Source: Leptolyngbya sp. Prado105
GTDB lineage: Bacteria; Cyanobacteriota; Cyanobacteriia; Leptolyngbyales; Leptolyngbyaceae
Assembly (NCBI GenBank): GCA_025454375.1
Contig: JALOOO010000019.1
Location: 1-36,238 of the forward strand
DNA length: 36,238 nucleotides
Reading direction: 5' to 3'
The notes beneath the pieces are model-generated. The model ran no database searches. It was not told the origin of the DNA and saw nothing but the letters and a program-made list of their open reading frames with translations. The translations under genes and the position numbers were made by a program. Positions within the stretch are counted from its first letter, which is position 1, and each line of letters opens with the position of its first letter. This document shows positions 7,737 to 17,449 of this stretch, one piece after another.

Positions 7737-8993
7737 TTAGCTCGGTTGGATTGCCAATAGCCCCTCGACAAACTGATAAAGCTCATCAGTCGATCGCGCT
7801 TCCAACTGCATTTCTTTTAGTCCGATCAACCCTTTCGCAAGCTCAGGCGCACGACTTTTATAGTGATTATGCGCAGTACATAAATCTGTAAAAATCTCCT
7901 GCTCGATCTGAGTACGGCTCGCATCTTCTGAGATCGGAGAAGCAAACTCAACCGATTCCGCCTCGTATTTCAGCAAGAAAACTAAAGCATTACTCAGTCT
8001 TTGTAAATCCTGTTGCAGCTTACGAATATCGAGATCTAAGCGATCGAATCCCACCTGTCCCTCAATTCGCAACTCTACCATAGGGCGAACATCGGGATTT
8101 AGTGCTTTCGATGTAATCGCCGATTGAATCAGATCGATCGCATCGGCTTGAATCTGCTCTAAACTTTCCTGCCCTCGCGCTTTTAGCTTCAATCGAACCC
8201 ATCGCCGTTGTGCGTAATCCTGCTTCAGTCGAGCATCAATCCCTTGTTCACTCAGTTCGACTAGAAAAACACCGCGATCGTAGTTTGCCTCTTCGACACT
8301 ATTTGCCTCCGTTGATCCAGGATTAAAAATCCAGCCCTGCTCAATGTAGCTTTTGTGAATATGTCCTAATGCTAAATAATCGACTCCTGCTTCTTTTAAC
8401 GGCAGTAGATCGTTATATTTCAATGCGCCTTGATACCGGGCAATCTGACCCTCTAAACCTTGATGAAAGAGCATTACTGTCCGTCCTGGACTTGGCGGAA
8501 GCTCCTGCATAGCTTCTGACAATTGTAAGATTGCTCTTGGCGCAGATGCCCCATACCAACGCGATCCCAATACACGCACGCCACAGGGCAGGTCGATATA
8601 TCCGCCTCTCTGACCATCCCAGGGTTCATAAATAACGCGATCGTCTACTCGTTCAGGCTCTAGTAAGATCACTAATTCATCTTCAGCAAGATACTTCAGC
8701 CAGCTTGTAACAGTTCCATAGGGGCGATTGTCGTGGTTTCCTTCGATCGCAATCACTGGAATTCCGGCATCTCTCAACATCTGAAAGCAAATTTTCGCTT
8801 GGTTCAGAATATTAGGCTGGATAATTCGATGTTCAAACAAATCGCCAGCAATGACGACGAAATCAACTTGAGTGTCGATCGCATATTTTTGCAGCGCATC
8901 TTGAAACGCGATGTAAAAATCTTTGGTGCGTTCTTTGCTGTCGTAGCGATCAAATCCTAAATGAACATCGGCTAAGTGCAGAAATTGCGGCAT
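7737..8993 (-). CDS. SbcD/Mre11-like DNA repair exonuclease subunit
   Basis: A 418-aa calcineurin-like metallophosphoesterase. The five metal-binding motifs are visible in order: LADVHLG (residues 7-13), IAGDLFEHR, IEGNHDNR, LFHQG and ALGHIHKS. This set, together with FNPGSTEANS, is typical of Mre11/SbcD nucleases, which act with an SbcC/Rad50 ATPase on DNA ends and hairpins. The C-terminal part (RLKQDYAQRRWVRLKL onward) fits the capping and partner-binding region. No sbcC is adjacent, so the ATPase must be elsewhere. Cyanobacteria often have this longer 'DNA repair exonuclease' variant, so a direct symbol is not given. Confidence 0.88.
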   Translation of the reverse strand: MPQFLHLADVHLGFDRYDSKERTKDFYIAFQDALQKYAIDTQVDFVVIAGDLFEHRIIQPNILNQAKICFQMLRDAGIPVIAIEGNHDNRPYGTVTSWLKYLAEDELVILLEPERVDDRVIYEPWDGQRGGYIDLPCGVRVLGSRWYGASAPRAILQLSEAMQELPPSPGRTVMLFHQGLEGQIARYQGALKYNDLLPLKEAGVDYLALGHIHKSYIEQGWIFNPGSTEANSVEEANYDRGVFLVELSEQGIDARLKQDYAQRRWVRLKLKARGQESLEQIQADAIDLIQSAITSKALNPDVRPMVELRIEGQVGFDRLDLDIRKLQQDLQRLSNALVFLLKYEAESVEFASPISEDASRTQIEQEIFTDLCTAHNHYKSRAPELAKGLIGLKEMQLEARSTDELYQFVEGLLAIQPS

Positions 8994-9112
8994 TGCAGTG
9001 ATCCAATCAGCAAGAACAAGTTTACTGCTAAAAACTAGAAGCTGCGAGTCAAATTCTTTTTGATTTCTTCAAAGGGAACTCTAACAAGAGTTTACCGACA
9101 GATTAAATTCTC

Positions 9113-10354
9113 ATGTATTATTCTCGAACCCTTACACAATTTGGCATTGGAGCGACAACCGCGATCGCACTAATTCTCAATTGTGCGATCGCTCGTGCGA
9201 ATCCAACGTTTGAAGACGCGGTTTTTAGACACATTAATGAGGTGCGTGCGAATCCTCAAGCCTACGCAACTTGGCTCAGCACTCAAAGACAGAACTATCA
9301 GAACAATCTTTTGCGTCTGCCCGGAAATGAGCGAATCCTCACGCATGAAGGGCTGTCTGCGATGGATGACGCGATCGCATTTCTGCGCTCTGCCCCGACG
9401 CTTTCTCCCCTGTCTGCGTCTGCTGAGCTTTCGAGCAGCGCTCGTAACTTTGGCAAAATTGCAAAGTCTCAACGGTTTCAGCAATTTCCTGGAGCGGTTG
9501 CAGAACTGCGGAGCCGCACTCAGAAAGACCCAATAGCAACTGTTTTACTCATGATTTTAAGCGATGGCGATCCGAATCGCAGTACGCGCACAACCTTGTT
9601 TCAACCGAACTATCAGACGGCTGGAGTTGCCTGTCGAGTTCAGTTTAGACTGAGTGAGTTTTGTGTAGTTGCGCTATCGAGTCCTCCGACTCCGCGATCG
9701 AGTCGTCCTGCTCAATCGACTCCCGTTCGTCCTGCTCCCGCCCGCTCAGCGACACGAGTGCAGCCGACCCCTGAATCGACCTCGCAGACTGAACAAGCGA
9801 TCGTCGAAGAAACGAATCGAATGAGAGCGAACCCAAGAGCTTATGCGGCTGAGCTTGAAGCTTTGAAGCAGTACTTTGAGGGGAGTCTGCTGAAGCTTCC
9901 GGGCTATCCTGCTCTCCAGACTCAAGAAGGCGTGGCTGTGGTTGAAGAAGCGATTCGAGATTTGAAAGCAGCATCGCCGTTGCCAAGGTTGTCCGTGTCT
10001 CAGGGAATGTCGCTTGGAGCAAGAGATCATGTTCTGGATTTAGGTCCGAAAGGCAAAGTCGGACATTATGGAACCGATGGCAGTAATCCATTCACGCGCA
10101 TCAATCGCTATGGAACCTGGCAGGGAAAAGCGGGCGAAAATATTAGCTTTAGCCCGATTCAAACGGCAAAATGGCATGTGATGCAGTTGATCATTGATGA
10201 TGGTGTGAAAAGTCGGGGACATCGAAAAACCTTGCTGAGTCCTGACTTTCGTGTGACGGGTTCTGCTTGTGGGAATCATACGGTCTATGGTCAGATGTGT
10301 GTGATGACTTATAGCAAAGACTATCAAGAAGGCAATGTTCAAGGTCGGAACTAA
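9113..10354 (+). CDS. Secreted protein with two CAP (SCP/PR-1) domains
   Basis: A 413-aa protein with a signal peptide (cleavage near IARA-NP, residue 29). Two related domains follow. Each opens with a helix reading E..N..R.NP.AYA and a stretch like LLRLPG / LLKLPGYP. The second domain (about 225-405) carries the complete CAP signature: the H in VGHYGTDG (~316), GENISF (~340), and SRGHR (~367) followed by the last strand. The first domain (about 30-195) keeps the fold-defining helix and the VACRVQF end but has lost the active-site His and the GEN motif. A Pro/Ser/Arg-rich linker joins them. CAP proteins are extracellular with varied functions. A long palindrome follows the gene. Confidence 0.88.
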   Translation: MYYSRTLTQFGIGATTAIALILNCAIARANPTFEDAVFRHINEVRANPQAYATWLSTQRQNYQNNLLRLPGNERILTHEGLSAMDDAIAFLRSAPTLSPLSASAELSSSARNFGKIAKSQRFQQFPGAVAELRSRTQKDPIATVLLMILSDGDPNRSTRTTLFQPNYQTAGVACRVQFRLSEFCVVALSSPPTPRSSRPAQSTPVRPAPARSATRVQPTPESTSQTEQAIVEETNRMRANPRAYAAELEALKQYFEGSLLKLPGYPALQTQEGVAVVEEAIRDLKAASPLPRLSVSQGMSLGARDHVLDLGPKGKVGHYGTDGSNPFTRINRYGTWQGKAGENISFSPIQTAKWHVMQLIIDDGVKSRGHRKTLLSPDFRVTGSACGNHTVYGQMCVMTYSKDYQEGNVQGRN

Positions 10355-10365
10355 ATTCTAGGTGA

Positions 10366-10396
10366 GACTTCCGAGGTTTTGAAAATCTCGGAAGTC
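10366..10396 (+). terminator. Long perfect palindrome after the CAP gene, likely terminator
   Basis: GACTTCCGAG (10366-10375) pairs exactly with CTCGGAAGTC (10387-10396). The bases between (gttttgaaaat) extend the pairing, so the hairpin is nearly loop-free at 15 bp per arm with one G-T pair. It lies 11 bases after the CAP stop. There is no T-run, so efficiency is uncertain. It also isolates the operon that starts at 10442. Confidence 0.6.
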
Positions 10397-10408
10397 TAGA
10401 AAATCTGT

Positions 10409-10428
10409 GATAGTATAACCGCACTATC
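10409..10428 (+). promoter_or_regulatory. Candidate promoter and operator of the five-gene operon
   Basis: A -10-like TATAAC (10414-10419) lies 23 bases before the DUF4132 start. It sits within a perfect inverted repeat, GATAGT (10409-10414) and ACTATC (10423-10428), spaced by 8 bases. An operator straddling the -10 would allow repression of the whole operon. No convincing -35 box is visible, and the short arms could be chance. Confidence 0.4.
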
Positions 10429-10441
10429 TATCAGCAAGACT

Positions 10442-12901
10442 ATGCTGCGCGATCGCAATCCTCTTATTGATCTTGATCCCGCCGATTGGTGCTGGGCAAC
10501 TTGGCGCAAACGCCCCCAATTAGAGCGTTCTAAACCGCAGCCATTTGAATTGGATCAGGCGATCACTCAACTCAAAAAAGCAAAACGATTGAAAAGTGGA
10601 CGTTGGAAATGGAATGACTGCGAGATTCCGGTTTCAATGTCGATCGAGGAAGCGAGATTCTGGGTTCATGCAATTGTGCGATCGTATCGATACGATCGCG
10701 TTCGAGACTTAGTTAGATATTTTGAAAGTACATCTTTAAGCAGTGCGATTGAAAGCTCTGAAATACAAGACTGGTTTACTTCATCTGCTAGCTGTGATGT
10801 TCCACCTCAGATGGCTGTTGCATTGAGTCATTTTTTATCTGTTGATCAGCTAATCGATCAATTATCAAATAGCTCGCATCGTCATCATTCAATATTTTTA
10901 GGGTTTAAGCAGCTAATTTTGCCTTACCTGAATGAGACAGAATTTGAAAAACTCAGAATTCATATTCAGGAAACTTGGGAACCTCAAAGATTCTACATGC
11001 GAATCTATCTCTCTAGTTTACTAGGATTGCAGAACTGGAATAGAGAGTTCATTGAAACCTTGACCCCTGAGAGAACTTATCATTCCTGCGATTTCAAATT
11101 TAGGCTAGGTGTGCTTTTTGGTTTGGAAAGTGCGGATTTAGTTGTGTATCATTCTCGTCGCTTAAAGTTGCGACTAGGGACATCAGAACAGGTTCGGGCA
11201 TGGTTAGCACATACAGAACTAACCGCACTAGAGTTCGTTGCAGAAAGTATTGCTGCAATCAAGAACAACCGAGAAGCGCAAAATGCTGTAGCGATGTTTG
11301 AGGTGCTGGCACTTGTTAGATCGCCAATAGTTGCTCCGCATGTGCTTCAGCTTGCTCAAAAGTCGCAAGTGCGTCATCAAGCGCAGGCATGGTTAGAGGA
11401 TAACCCAGAATTATCGATCGCTGGATTACTCCCACTCACGATTGCAAAACACCCTTTGGCAGAAACGGCGATCGCTTGGTTGAGAATGATGCAGCGTCAA
11501 GGCTATAGAGATTTTATCCGAGAACATATGAGTCCTGAATATCAGCAGATCGAATTGCAAATCTTTGATGCTCCGAAGCGAGAAGAACTCGACACAATGC
11601 CAGATTGGTTCACTGCGATCGTAGAATCTGCACAAAAGCTTGAGCCGCTCGATTGGGTAAAGCCGAGTGACTTACCCGCGATCGTAGTGGGTGAAACGCA
11701 ACTTTCAGAAGCTCAGCATCAAGCAATCTTGAACTTACTGCAAGCTGATCCAGAGAATCACAGCGCTATGTTAAAGCACTATGCAAATCCTGAATCACTC
11801 AGTCAATTTGCTTGGCAACTCTATGAGCGATGGGCATTGAAAAAACCAGCTTTCCAATCGGCTTGGGTGATATTAGCGCTAGGGCGATTGGGAGATGATG
11901 CGATCGCGTTAAAGCTAGCCGATCTGATTCGAGTATGGTGTAAGGCATCGTGGTATGAGCTTGCTACGGCTGGAATTGCTGCTTTAGCATTGATCGCTTC
12001 GGATCTAGCAATTTTTCAACTAATGCAATTTGCATATCAACCGATTTCTAGACTGATTCAACCCAATCAGGCATTGAATGCGATCGCAGACTCTCGCAAT
12101 CTTTCTCGTCGTCAACTAGAAGATTGTGCAATGCTGCAATATCTTCAGAAAAAATTCGCTCCACTGTCAAATTGGGAAAGTCGCAGTAGAAAAAACGAAC
12201 TCAAACAATTCTTTATGCTGCAAACTCTCCGATTTGAATATCAAATGGTTCACCGGGAAGCCTACACCCTTGAAGAATTTCAAGCATTATTTAACCCGCT
12301 ACTGTTCTCAATGACCCAAACCTTGATTTGGCAAGCCGAATCAACCTATTTTCGCATCACCGAGGATGGAACTCTCGCGGATAGTTCAGATTCCCCCGTT
12401 GAACTCGCTTCAGAAGTCAAAATTACTCTGGCGCACCCGTTAGAGCTTCCGGATCGTTTAATTTGGGCAGAGCTACTTGCTGACTATGAACTGATCCCAC
12501 CCTTTGCACAGGTCAATCGCCCAATATATTCTGTGTCAAGAGAGGAACAAGATGCTACGATTGTCACCCGATTCGTCGATCGAGGCGTGTTCACGGTCAA
12601 TTTAACTCAATCTCTGATGAAGCTAGGCTGGACTGAAACTTATATTGGGCGCGGACGCTGGCGCGGATACTGTAAGCGATTTTGTGCAGATGAGACAGTT
12701 GCAATTCTTGGCATGACTGAGATGCCGCGCACCTATTCTTATCAAGTGATCGATCGTATCTTCTTTCTCGCAAACGATTGGGATGGTCGGCGCATCCCCA
12801 CTGATGACGATCGTATGCTGCTTAAAACTGTTTCGCCACTCGTTTTCAGTGAAGTTCTCCGCGAAGTAGACCACCTTACCCACCGTTCACGCTATGCCTA
12901 A
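10442..12901 (+). CDS. DUF4132 domain protein, first gene of MoxR/VWA/SWIM operon (YehI-like)
   Basis: An 819-aa soluble protein of unknown biochemical function. Residues ~80-560 are helical and HEAT-like (repeated A..W and L..A.. helices such as [19 protein letters not shown]), suggesting a scaffold. The C-terminus is the recognisable DUF4132 region: [19 protein letters not shown] (~638), then [27 protein letters not shown] (~663-690), then the wing [21 protein letters not shown]. This matches the C-terminal half of E. coli YehI as I remember it, though the DNA-binding WGR domain found in some relatives is not apparent. The start ATG follows a probable promoter. The gene overlaps the downstream ATPase by 8 bases, showing translational coupling. 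It is probably a large partner of the MoxR ATPase. Confidence 0.78.
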   Translation: MLRDRNPLIDLDPADWCWATWRKRPQLERSKPQPFELDQAITQLKKAKRLKSGRWKWNDCEIPVSMSIEEARFWVHAIVRSYRYDRVRDLVRYFESTSLSSAIESSEIQDWFTSSASCDVPPQMAVALSHFLSVDQLIDQLSNSSHRHHSIFLGFKQLILPYLNETEFEKLRIHIQETWEPQRFYMRIYLSSLLGLQNWNREFIETLTPERTYHSCDFKFRLGVLFGLESADLVVYHSRRLKLRLGTSEQVRAWLAHTELTALEFVAESIAAIKNNREAQNAVAMFEVLALVRSPIVAPHVLQLAQKSQVRHQAQAWLEDNPELSIAGLLPLTIAKHPLAETAIAWLRMMQRQGYRDFIREHMSPEYQQIELQIFDAPKREELDTMPDWFTAIVESAQKLEPLDWVKPSDLPAIVVGETQLSEAQHQAILNLLQADPENHSAMLKHYANPESLSQFAWQLYERWALKKPAFQSAWVILALGRLGDDAIALKLADLIRVWCKASWYELATAGIAALALIASDLAIFQLMQFAYQPISRLIQPNQALNAIADSRNLSRRQLEDCAMLQYLQKKFAPLSNWESRSRKNELKQFFMLQTLRFEYQMVHREAYTLEEFQALFNPLLFSMTQTLIWQAESTYFRITEDGTLADSSDSPVELASEVKITLAHPLELPDRLIWAELLADYELIPPFAQVNRPIYSVSREEQDATIVTRFVDRGVFTVNLTQSLMKLGWTETYIGRGRWRGYCKRFCADETVAILGMTEMPRTYSYQVIDRIFFLANDWDGRRIPTDDDRMLLKTVSPLVFSEVLREVDHLTHRSRYA

Positions 12902-13991
12902 ACGCGCTCAACCTGAACTTCAACGCCCCGCTGCCGAATCGCTCTACCTGGTAGAACTGAAGAAACTTGCTGAACTCGATCGATCTGCCCCTCGACCGGG
13001 CGGATGGAAACTGACTCCGCAATCGGTACTAAAATTTATTTTGGGCGATCGATCCCTTGGAATTACTCAAAAATTCGTCGGCAGTCGTGCCCAGTTGGAG
13101 CGCTGCATCGTCGCGTTAGCAACCAATCGCGGATTAATGCTGATCGGGGAACCGGGAACGGCAAAGAGCTATTTGAGTGAACTATTAGCAGCAGCAATTA
13201 GTGGCGATTCGACGCTAACAATTCAAGGTAGCGCAGGCACTACTGAGGACAATATCAAATACTCCTGGAACTATGCGCTCTTACTTGCAGAAGGTCCAAG
13301 TTCTCGATCGCTTGTATCTGCGCCGCTGCATCGTGGAATGAGCGAAGGCAAGATTGTGCGATTTGAGGAAATTACTCGCTGCCCTTTGGAGATTCAAGAT
13401 ACTTTGCTATCTGTATTAAGCGATCGTGTGATGAGCATTCCAGAACTACCGGATAGTAGTCGTAGCTTATACGCAAAGCTTGGGTTTAATGTGATTGCAA
13501 CAGCGAATACGCGCGATCGCGGGGTGAACGAAATGAGCGCAGCACTAAAACGACGATTTAACTTTGAGACATTACAGCCGATTTCAGACCTGAAGCAAGA
13601 AATTGATCTCGTCCAGCGCGAATCAAGTCGAATGCTCGCACAAGCGGCAATTCCAATCAGTCTAAGCCCTGATTTGACCGAAGTTTTAGTCACAACTTTT
13701 CGAGAATTGCGGACGGGACAAACTCAGGACGGGCGGACGTTTGAGCCATTAACGACGGTGATGAGTACAGCGGAAGCGGTTTCGGTCGCATATGCTTCGG
13801 CGATTCATGCTTATTACTACGGCGATCGCGAACCGACTCCTGAAAATCTCTTACATAGCCTGGTCGGTTCAGCCTTGAAAGATGCAACCGATGATCTCAA
13901 AAAGCTACGACATTACTTTAATCACGTAGTAAAAAATCGCCAAAATCAACTCTGGCAGGACTATTACGCTGCTCATCATCAGGTGCTGTAA
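12894..13991 (+). CDS. MoxR-type AAA+ ATPase of the operon (YehL-like)
   Basis: A 365-aa AAA+ ATPase. Walker A is GEPGTAKS (residues 85-92), Walker B is IVRFEE (154-159, with Glu in place of the usual Asp before the catalytic Glu), sensor 1 is [10 protein letters not shown] (Asn 205), and the arginine finger lies in ALKRRFNFE (~219). The spacing and the '[20 protein letters not shown]' layout are typical of MoxR/RavA ATPases, which act as chaperone-like remodelling rings together with VWA proteins. It overlaps the gene before by 8 bases and the gene after by one base (TAATG). The VWA protein two genes downstream is its expected partner. Its client is unknown. Confidence 0.9.
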   Translation: MPKRAQPELQRPAAESLYLVELKKLAELDRSAPRPGGWKLTPQSVLKFILGDRSLGITQKFVGSRAQLERCIVALATNRGLMLIGEPGTAKSYLSELLAAAISGDSTLTIQGSAGTTEDNIKYSWNYALLLAEGPSSRSLVSAPLHRGMSEGKIVRFEEITRCPLEIQDTLLSVLSDRVMSIPELPDSSRSLYAKLGFNVIATANTRDRGVNEMSAALKRRFNFETLQPISDLKQEIDLVQRESSRMLAQAAIPISLSPDLTEVLVTTFRELRTGQTQDGRTFEPLTTVMSTAEAVSVAYASAIHAYYYGDREPTPENLLHSLVGSALKDATDDLKKLRHYFNHVVKNRQNQLWQDYYAAHHQVL

Positions 13992-16249
13992 TGGATTTTG
14001 ATACTTCAATTCTGAATTTAGATGCGAAGGTGATCTTCTTTCCAGTTCGCCATCATAGTCCTGTCTGTGCGCGATTGATTCGAGAATTAGCAACTCAGAT
14101 TCGCCCTGCTGCCATTTTGATCGAAGGTCCTGCGGATTTTAATCATCAGATTGATCAATTGTACTTGCCGCATCAGCTTCCGATCGCAATTTATAGCTAT
14201 GCTCATTTTGCGGATAATACTCGTTATGCGGCGTTCTATCCTTACTGTGTCTATTCTCCAGAATGGCAAGCCCTACAAATTGCAAAAGCATTAGAAATCC
14301 CGGCTAAATTCATCGATTTGCCCTGGTCAAAAATGGCAACAGCGAAAACTGCAAATCATCGATACCACGATCGAGGACTTCGCCAAAGTCAGTATGTTCA
14401 GTTAATCTGCGAAAAGCTGGGAATTGAAGGACTGGATCATCTCTGGGATCATTTGTTTGAGATTGATCCGACTCTATCTGTTGAAACTTATCTCGATCGC
14501 GCTCATCAGTTCTGTTTTCATTGTCGATCGCTTGATGAAGCAAGCCTTGAAGACCAGCGTCGTGAAGCTTTTATGGCTGAGCGAATTCGCCAAGCGATGG
14601 CAGTCTATTCTGGACAGATTCTGGTTGTTACAGGCGGATTTCATAGCTATGCGCTGTATGCTCGACTTGCTCAAGGCTCTGAGCTTGAAGACATTTCTAA
14701 TGAGGCGATTGTGCAACAAGGGATTGCACTGACTCCTTTTTCTTACGATCGCTTAGATAGTCTTACCGGATACGATGCTGGAATGCCAAATCCAGGGTTT
14801 TACCATCAGGTCTGGCATCATCGCACTCAGGGCACATCCATCTATCGAGCCGTTTTTACTGAGATTGTCATAGCTCTGCGATCGCATCGTCAACTTGTCA
14901 GCGCTGCTGATTTAATCGCGATCGAATCTGCTGCTTACGCTTTAGCAACCCTGCGAAATCATGCAGAGATTTGGAGGCAGGATATTATTGATGCGATCGT
15001 CACTTCTCTGATCAAAGAAGAAGTCACCACAACTCACCCGCTTCTCCGCGCTGTGCATGAAGTCTTTCGAGGTTCTGAACGCGGACAGCTTGCAGCAGGT
15101 TCAAGTCTGCCTCCCTTAGTACAAGACATTAAGCAACAATTGAAGCAGCATAATCTAGAACCACACCATATCGGGAAAATCGTTCGGCTAAATTTACTAG
15201 AAGAAAGCACGCGATCGCAAATCCTGCACCAACTTCGGATTCTACAAATCACAGGCTTTAATCGAACGGGGGGAATCGATTTTGCTTCACGTCAAGAGAT
15301 GGCGATTCAATGGGAAGAATGGTCGATCGCATGGAGTCCTGCTTTTGAAGGCAGTTGTATCGAAGCCTCGATCTATGGCTCTACTGCACTTGAAGCTGCT
15401 GAGATGCGGTTGCTAGAGATTGCGAAAAAGAGTGAACACTCTGAGACTGCGGCTCTACTTTTACTAGATGCTTGCTTGATGGGAGTGCAATCCCTAATTC
15501 GTCCCCTTTATCAACAGCTTCTTACTCTGATTCAATCTGATAGTCATTTCTTTACAGTTACTCGTGCATTGACGCATCTCCTCTACCTCTACTGCTACGA
15601 TGAGCAACTCAAAATTACCGAAAACGCAGACATTGAATCTCTCATAGAAGTTACATTTAGTCGTGCGCTCTGGTTACTTGAAAGCCTTGGACAAGTGCGA
15701 GATCAAGATCAGCCGCTTCTCGATGCTGTTAAAACTTTGCTTGAAACGACGCGCAGATGTACGTTTGTCGATCGTGCTGGATTTGTCGGTGTTTTGACTC
15801 GGACTAGCCAGGATCAGACTCAAATTCCAATTTTACGAGGAGCGACGATCGGCGCACTCTGGATACTCGATGAAGCTTCAACTGAATGCGTTTTAGTTGA
15901 TTTGGGTCACGTTTCTCATCCCGATCATTTGGGAGATTTTCTCACGGGTCTTTTTAGCATTGCACGGGAAATTGTCCAGCGTTCTTCAAGGTTACTAGAG
16001 CAAATCGATCAGATGGTTGCTCAGTTTGACGAGGACGCTTTTCTCGAAGCACTTCCCGCTCTGCGGCTTGCATTTACCTACTTCACCCCCAGAGAAAAGC
16101 ACATTCTCTCTCAGTCACTCGTAGAATTTTGGAATGTAACTGCTGCTGTGCCGCTTGAGAGTTCTGCTGTGCCGCTTGCGAGAGCGAAAGCGCTAGAATC
16201 GAGGCTAAAAAGCACGATCGAACACTATGGACTCAGAGGACTGTACTAA
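13991..16249 (+). CDS. DUF5682 family protein (YehM-like)
   Basis: A 752-aa protein. The N-terminal ~230 residues carry an apparent hydrolase-like core: FFPVRHHSPVCARL (His 21, His 22), AILIEGPADF (Glu 45), REAFMAERI (~191-199) and ILVVTGGFHSY (~210-220). The order His / Glu / Glu / GGxH resembles the erythromycin esterase-TraB/Tiki-ChaN fold, so a metal-dependent hydrolase activity is plausible (inference). The rest is helical. Near the end, VPLESSAVPLARA is encoded by a short imperfect duplication (16146-16184). It starts on the TAATG overlap with the ATPase and ends on a TAATG overlap with the VWA gene. It corresponds to YehM in the E. coli set. Confidence 0.8.
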   Translation: MDFDTSILNLDAKVIFFPVRHHSPVCARLIRELATQIRPAAILIEGPADFNHQIDQLYLPHQLPIAIYSYAHFADNTRYAAFYPYCVYSPEWQALQIAKALEIPAKFIDLPWSKMATAKTANHRYHDRGLRQSQYVQLICEKLGIEGLDHLWDHLFEIDPTLSVETYLDRAHQFCFHCRSLDEASLEDQRREAFMAERIRQAMAVYSGQILVVTGGFHSYALYARLAQGSELEDISNEAIVQQGIALTPFSYDRLDSLTGYDAGMPNPGFYHQVWHHRTQGTSIYRAVFTEIVIALRSHRQLVSAADLIAIESAAYALATLRNHAEIWRQDIIDAIVTSLIKEEVTTTHPLLRAVHEVFRGSERGQLAAGSSLPPLVQDIKQQLKQHNLEPHHIGKIVRLNLLEESTRSQILHQLRILQITGFNRTGGIDFASRQEMAIQWEEWSIAWSPAFEGSCIEASIYGSTALEAAEMRLLEIAKKSEHSETAALLLLDACLMGVQSLIRPLYQQLLTLIQSDSHFFTVTRALTHLLYLYCYDEQLKITENADIESLIEVTFSRALWLLESLGQVRDQDQPLLDAVKTLLETTRRCTFVDRAGFVGVLTRTSQDQTQIPILRGATIGALWILDEASTECVLVDLGHVSHPDHLGDFLTGLFSIAREIVQRSSRLLEQIDQMVAQFDEDAFLEALPALRLAFTYFTPREKHILSQSLVEFWNVTAAVPLESSAVPLARAKALESRLKSTIEHYGLRGLY

Positions 16250-17448
16250 TGGATGAACCTCTCACTCAAGCAATGCGCTGGAAGATTATCTTAGCAACAG
16301 ATGCAAGTTCCGGGTCTGGAGCCGCATCAGAAGCATGGCAGCGACGGGCAGAAGCTTTATCGTTTTTGTACGATCGAGAATATCAATCGCGCAATGTTCG
16401 CGCCTCTTGTCCTGGTAGCAAAGATTCCCCATCTGATTCCGGGTGTGCGGATGCAGGCAGTCAAGACTCGTCCTCTCATGCTCGTGAAGGCGGACTTGAA
16501 AATTCACAGTTGACGATTCCAGATTGGATTAACGAGATTCACGAACTTTTCCCCAAAAAGACGATTGAGCGATTAGAAAAAGATGCCTTAGAGCGATATC
16601 AACTCGAAGAAATGGTAACAAATCCAGAACTTCTCAGCCGAGCAGAACCAAGTTTAACCTTGCTAAAAGCCGTTCTCAGAACAAAGCATTTAATGAATCA
16701 AGCGGTGCTAGTAATGGCGCGACAGCTTGTTCAAAAAGTTATCGATCAACTTCTAGAGAAGCTTGCTCGTAAAATTCAATCTCCTTTCTTAGGTACAATC
16801 GATCGACAACATCGCTCCTCCTTAAAAATTGCTAAAAACTTCGATCCCAAAGCCACAATCCGTCAGAATCTCAGCACCTATGATCCTGACAGTAAAAGAC
16901 TTTTTATCAAAACGCCACACTTCTACTCTCGGATGCGTCGAAATCTCGATCGTTGGCAACTGGTCATTCTCGTCGATCAATCTGGCAGCATGATTGATAG
17001 TGTGATTCATGCTGCGGTGACTGCCTCAATTTTTTTTCAGCTTAAGCAGATTCGCACTCATCTTTGTATCTTTGACACTTCAATTGTTGATCTGAGCGAA
17101 CACTGTCCTGATCCGGTCGAAACTTTGATGCAGGTTCAGCTTGGAGGTGGAACAAATATTGGTCAAGCTTTGAACTATGCTGAGAGTTTAATGGACTATC
17201 CAAGAAATACACTGATTATCTTGATTACCGATTTCTACGAAGGCGCACCCCACGAAACGCTCTTTGCGACAACTCGCCGCCTCGTCGAAAGTGGAGCCAC
17301 CCTACTCGGACTTGCCGCACTCGACTCTGATGCCAATCCAAACTACGATCGCACTACGGCTCAAGAACTCGCCAATCTGGGAATGCAAATCGGCGCAATG
17401 ACCCCCGGAGAACTCGCCGAATGGGTTGCCGAGAAAGTGAGGAAGTAA
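16249..17448 (+). CDS. VWA (MIDAS) domain protein, CoxE/YehP-like
   Basis: A 399-aa protein with a helical N-terminal half (WINEIHELFPKKTIERLEKDALERY onward) and a C-terminal von Willebrand A domain from ~residue 235. The metal-ion-dependent adhesion site is intact: DQSGSM (243-248), Thr 302 in GGGTNIGQAL, and Asp 328 in LITDFYEG. In MoxR systems such proteins are the adaptor partners of the AAA+ ring. Residues ~52-82 form a Ser/Asp/Gly/Cys-rich, low-complexity insert (CPGSKDSPSDSGC...) between two otherwise well-ordered segments. This is unlike its neighbours and probably a variable linker. The gene is two bases upstream of the SWIM gene start. Confidence 0.9.
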   Translation: MDEPLTQAMRWKIILATDASSGSGAASEAWQRRAEALSFLYDREYQSRNVRASCPGSKDSPSDSGCADAGSQDSSSHAREGGLENSQLTIPDWINEIHELFPKKTIERLEKDALERYQLEEMVTNPELLSRAEPSLTLLKAVLRTKHLMNQAVLVMARQLVQKVIDQLLEKLARKIQSPFLGTIDRQHRSSLKIAKNFDPKATIRQNLSTYDPDSKRLFIKTPHFYSRMRRNLDRWQLVILVDQSGSMIDSVIHAAVTASIFFQLKQIRTHLCIFDTSIVDLSEHCPDPVETLMQVQLGGGTNIGQALNYAESLMDYPRNTLIILITDFYEGAPHETLFATTRRLVESGATLLGLAALDSDANPNYDRTTAQELANLGMQIGAMTPGELAEWVAEKVRK

Positions 17449-17449
17449 G

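Noticed and set aside
9645-10091. 148-codon minus-strand frame inside the CAP gene
   Set aside because: The plus-strand gene has a signal peptide and conserved CAP motifs over the whole length; the antisense frame has no recognisable motif and no ribosome site.
16301-16513. 70-codon alternative plus frame across the VWA linker
   Set aside because: No ribosome site or family match was seen; it is probably an overlap artefact of the low-complexity linker, which is reported separately.
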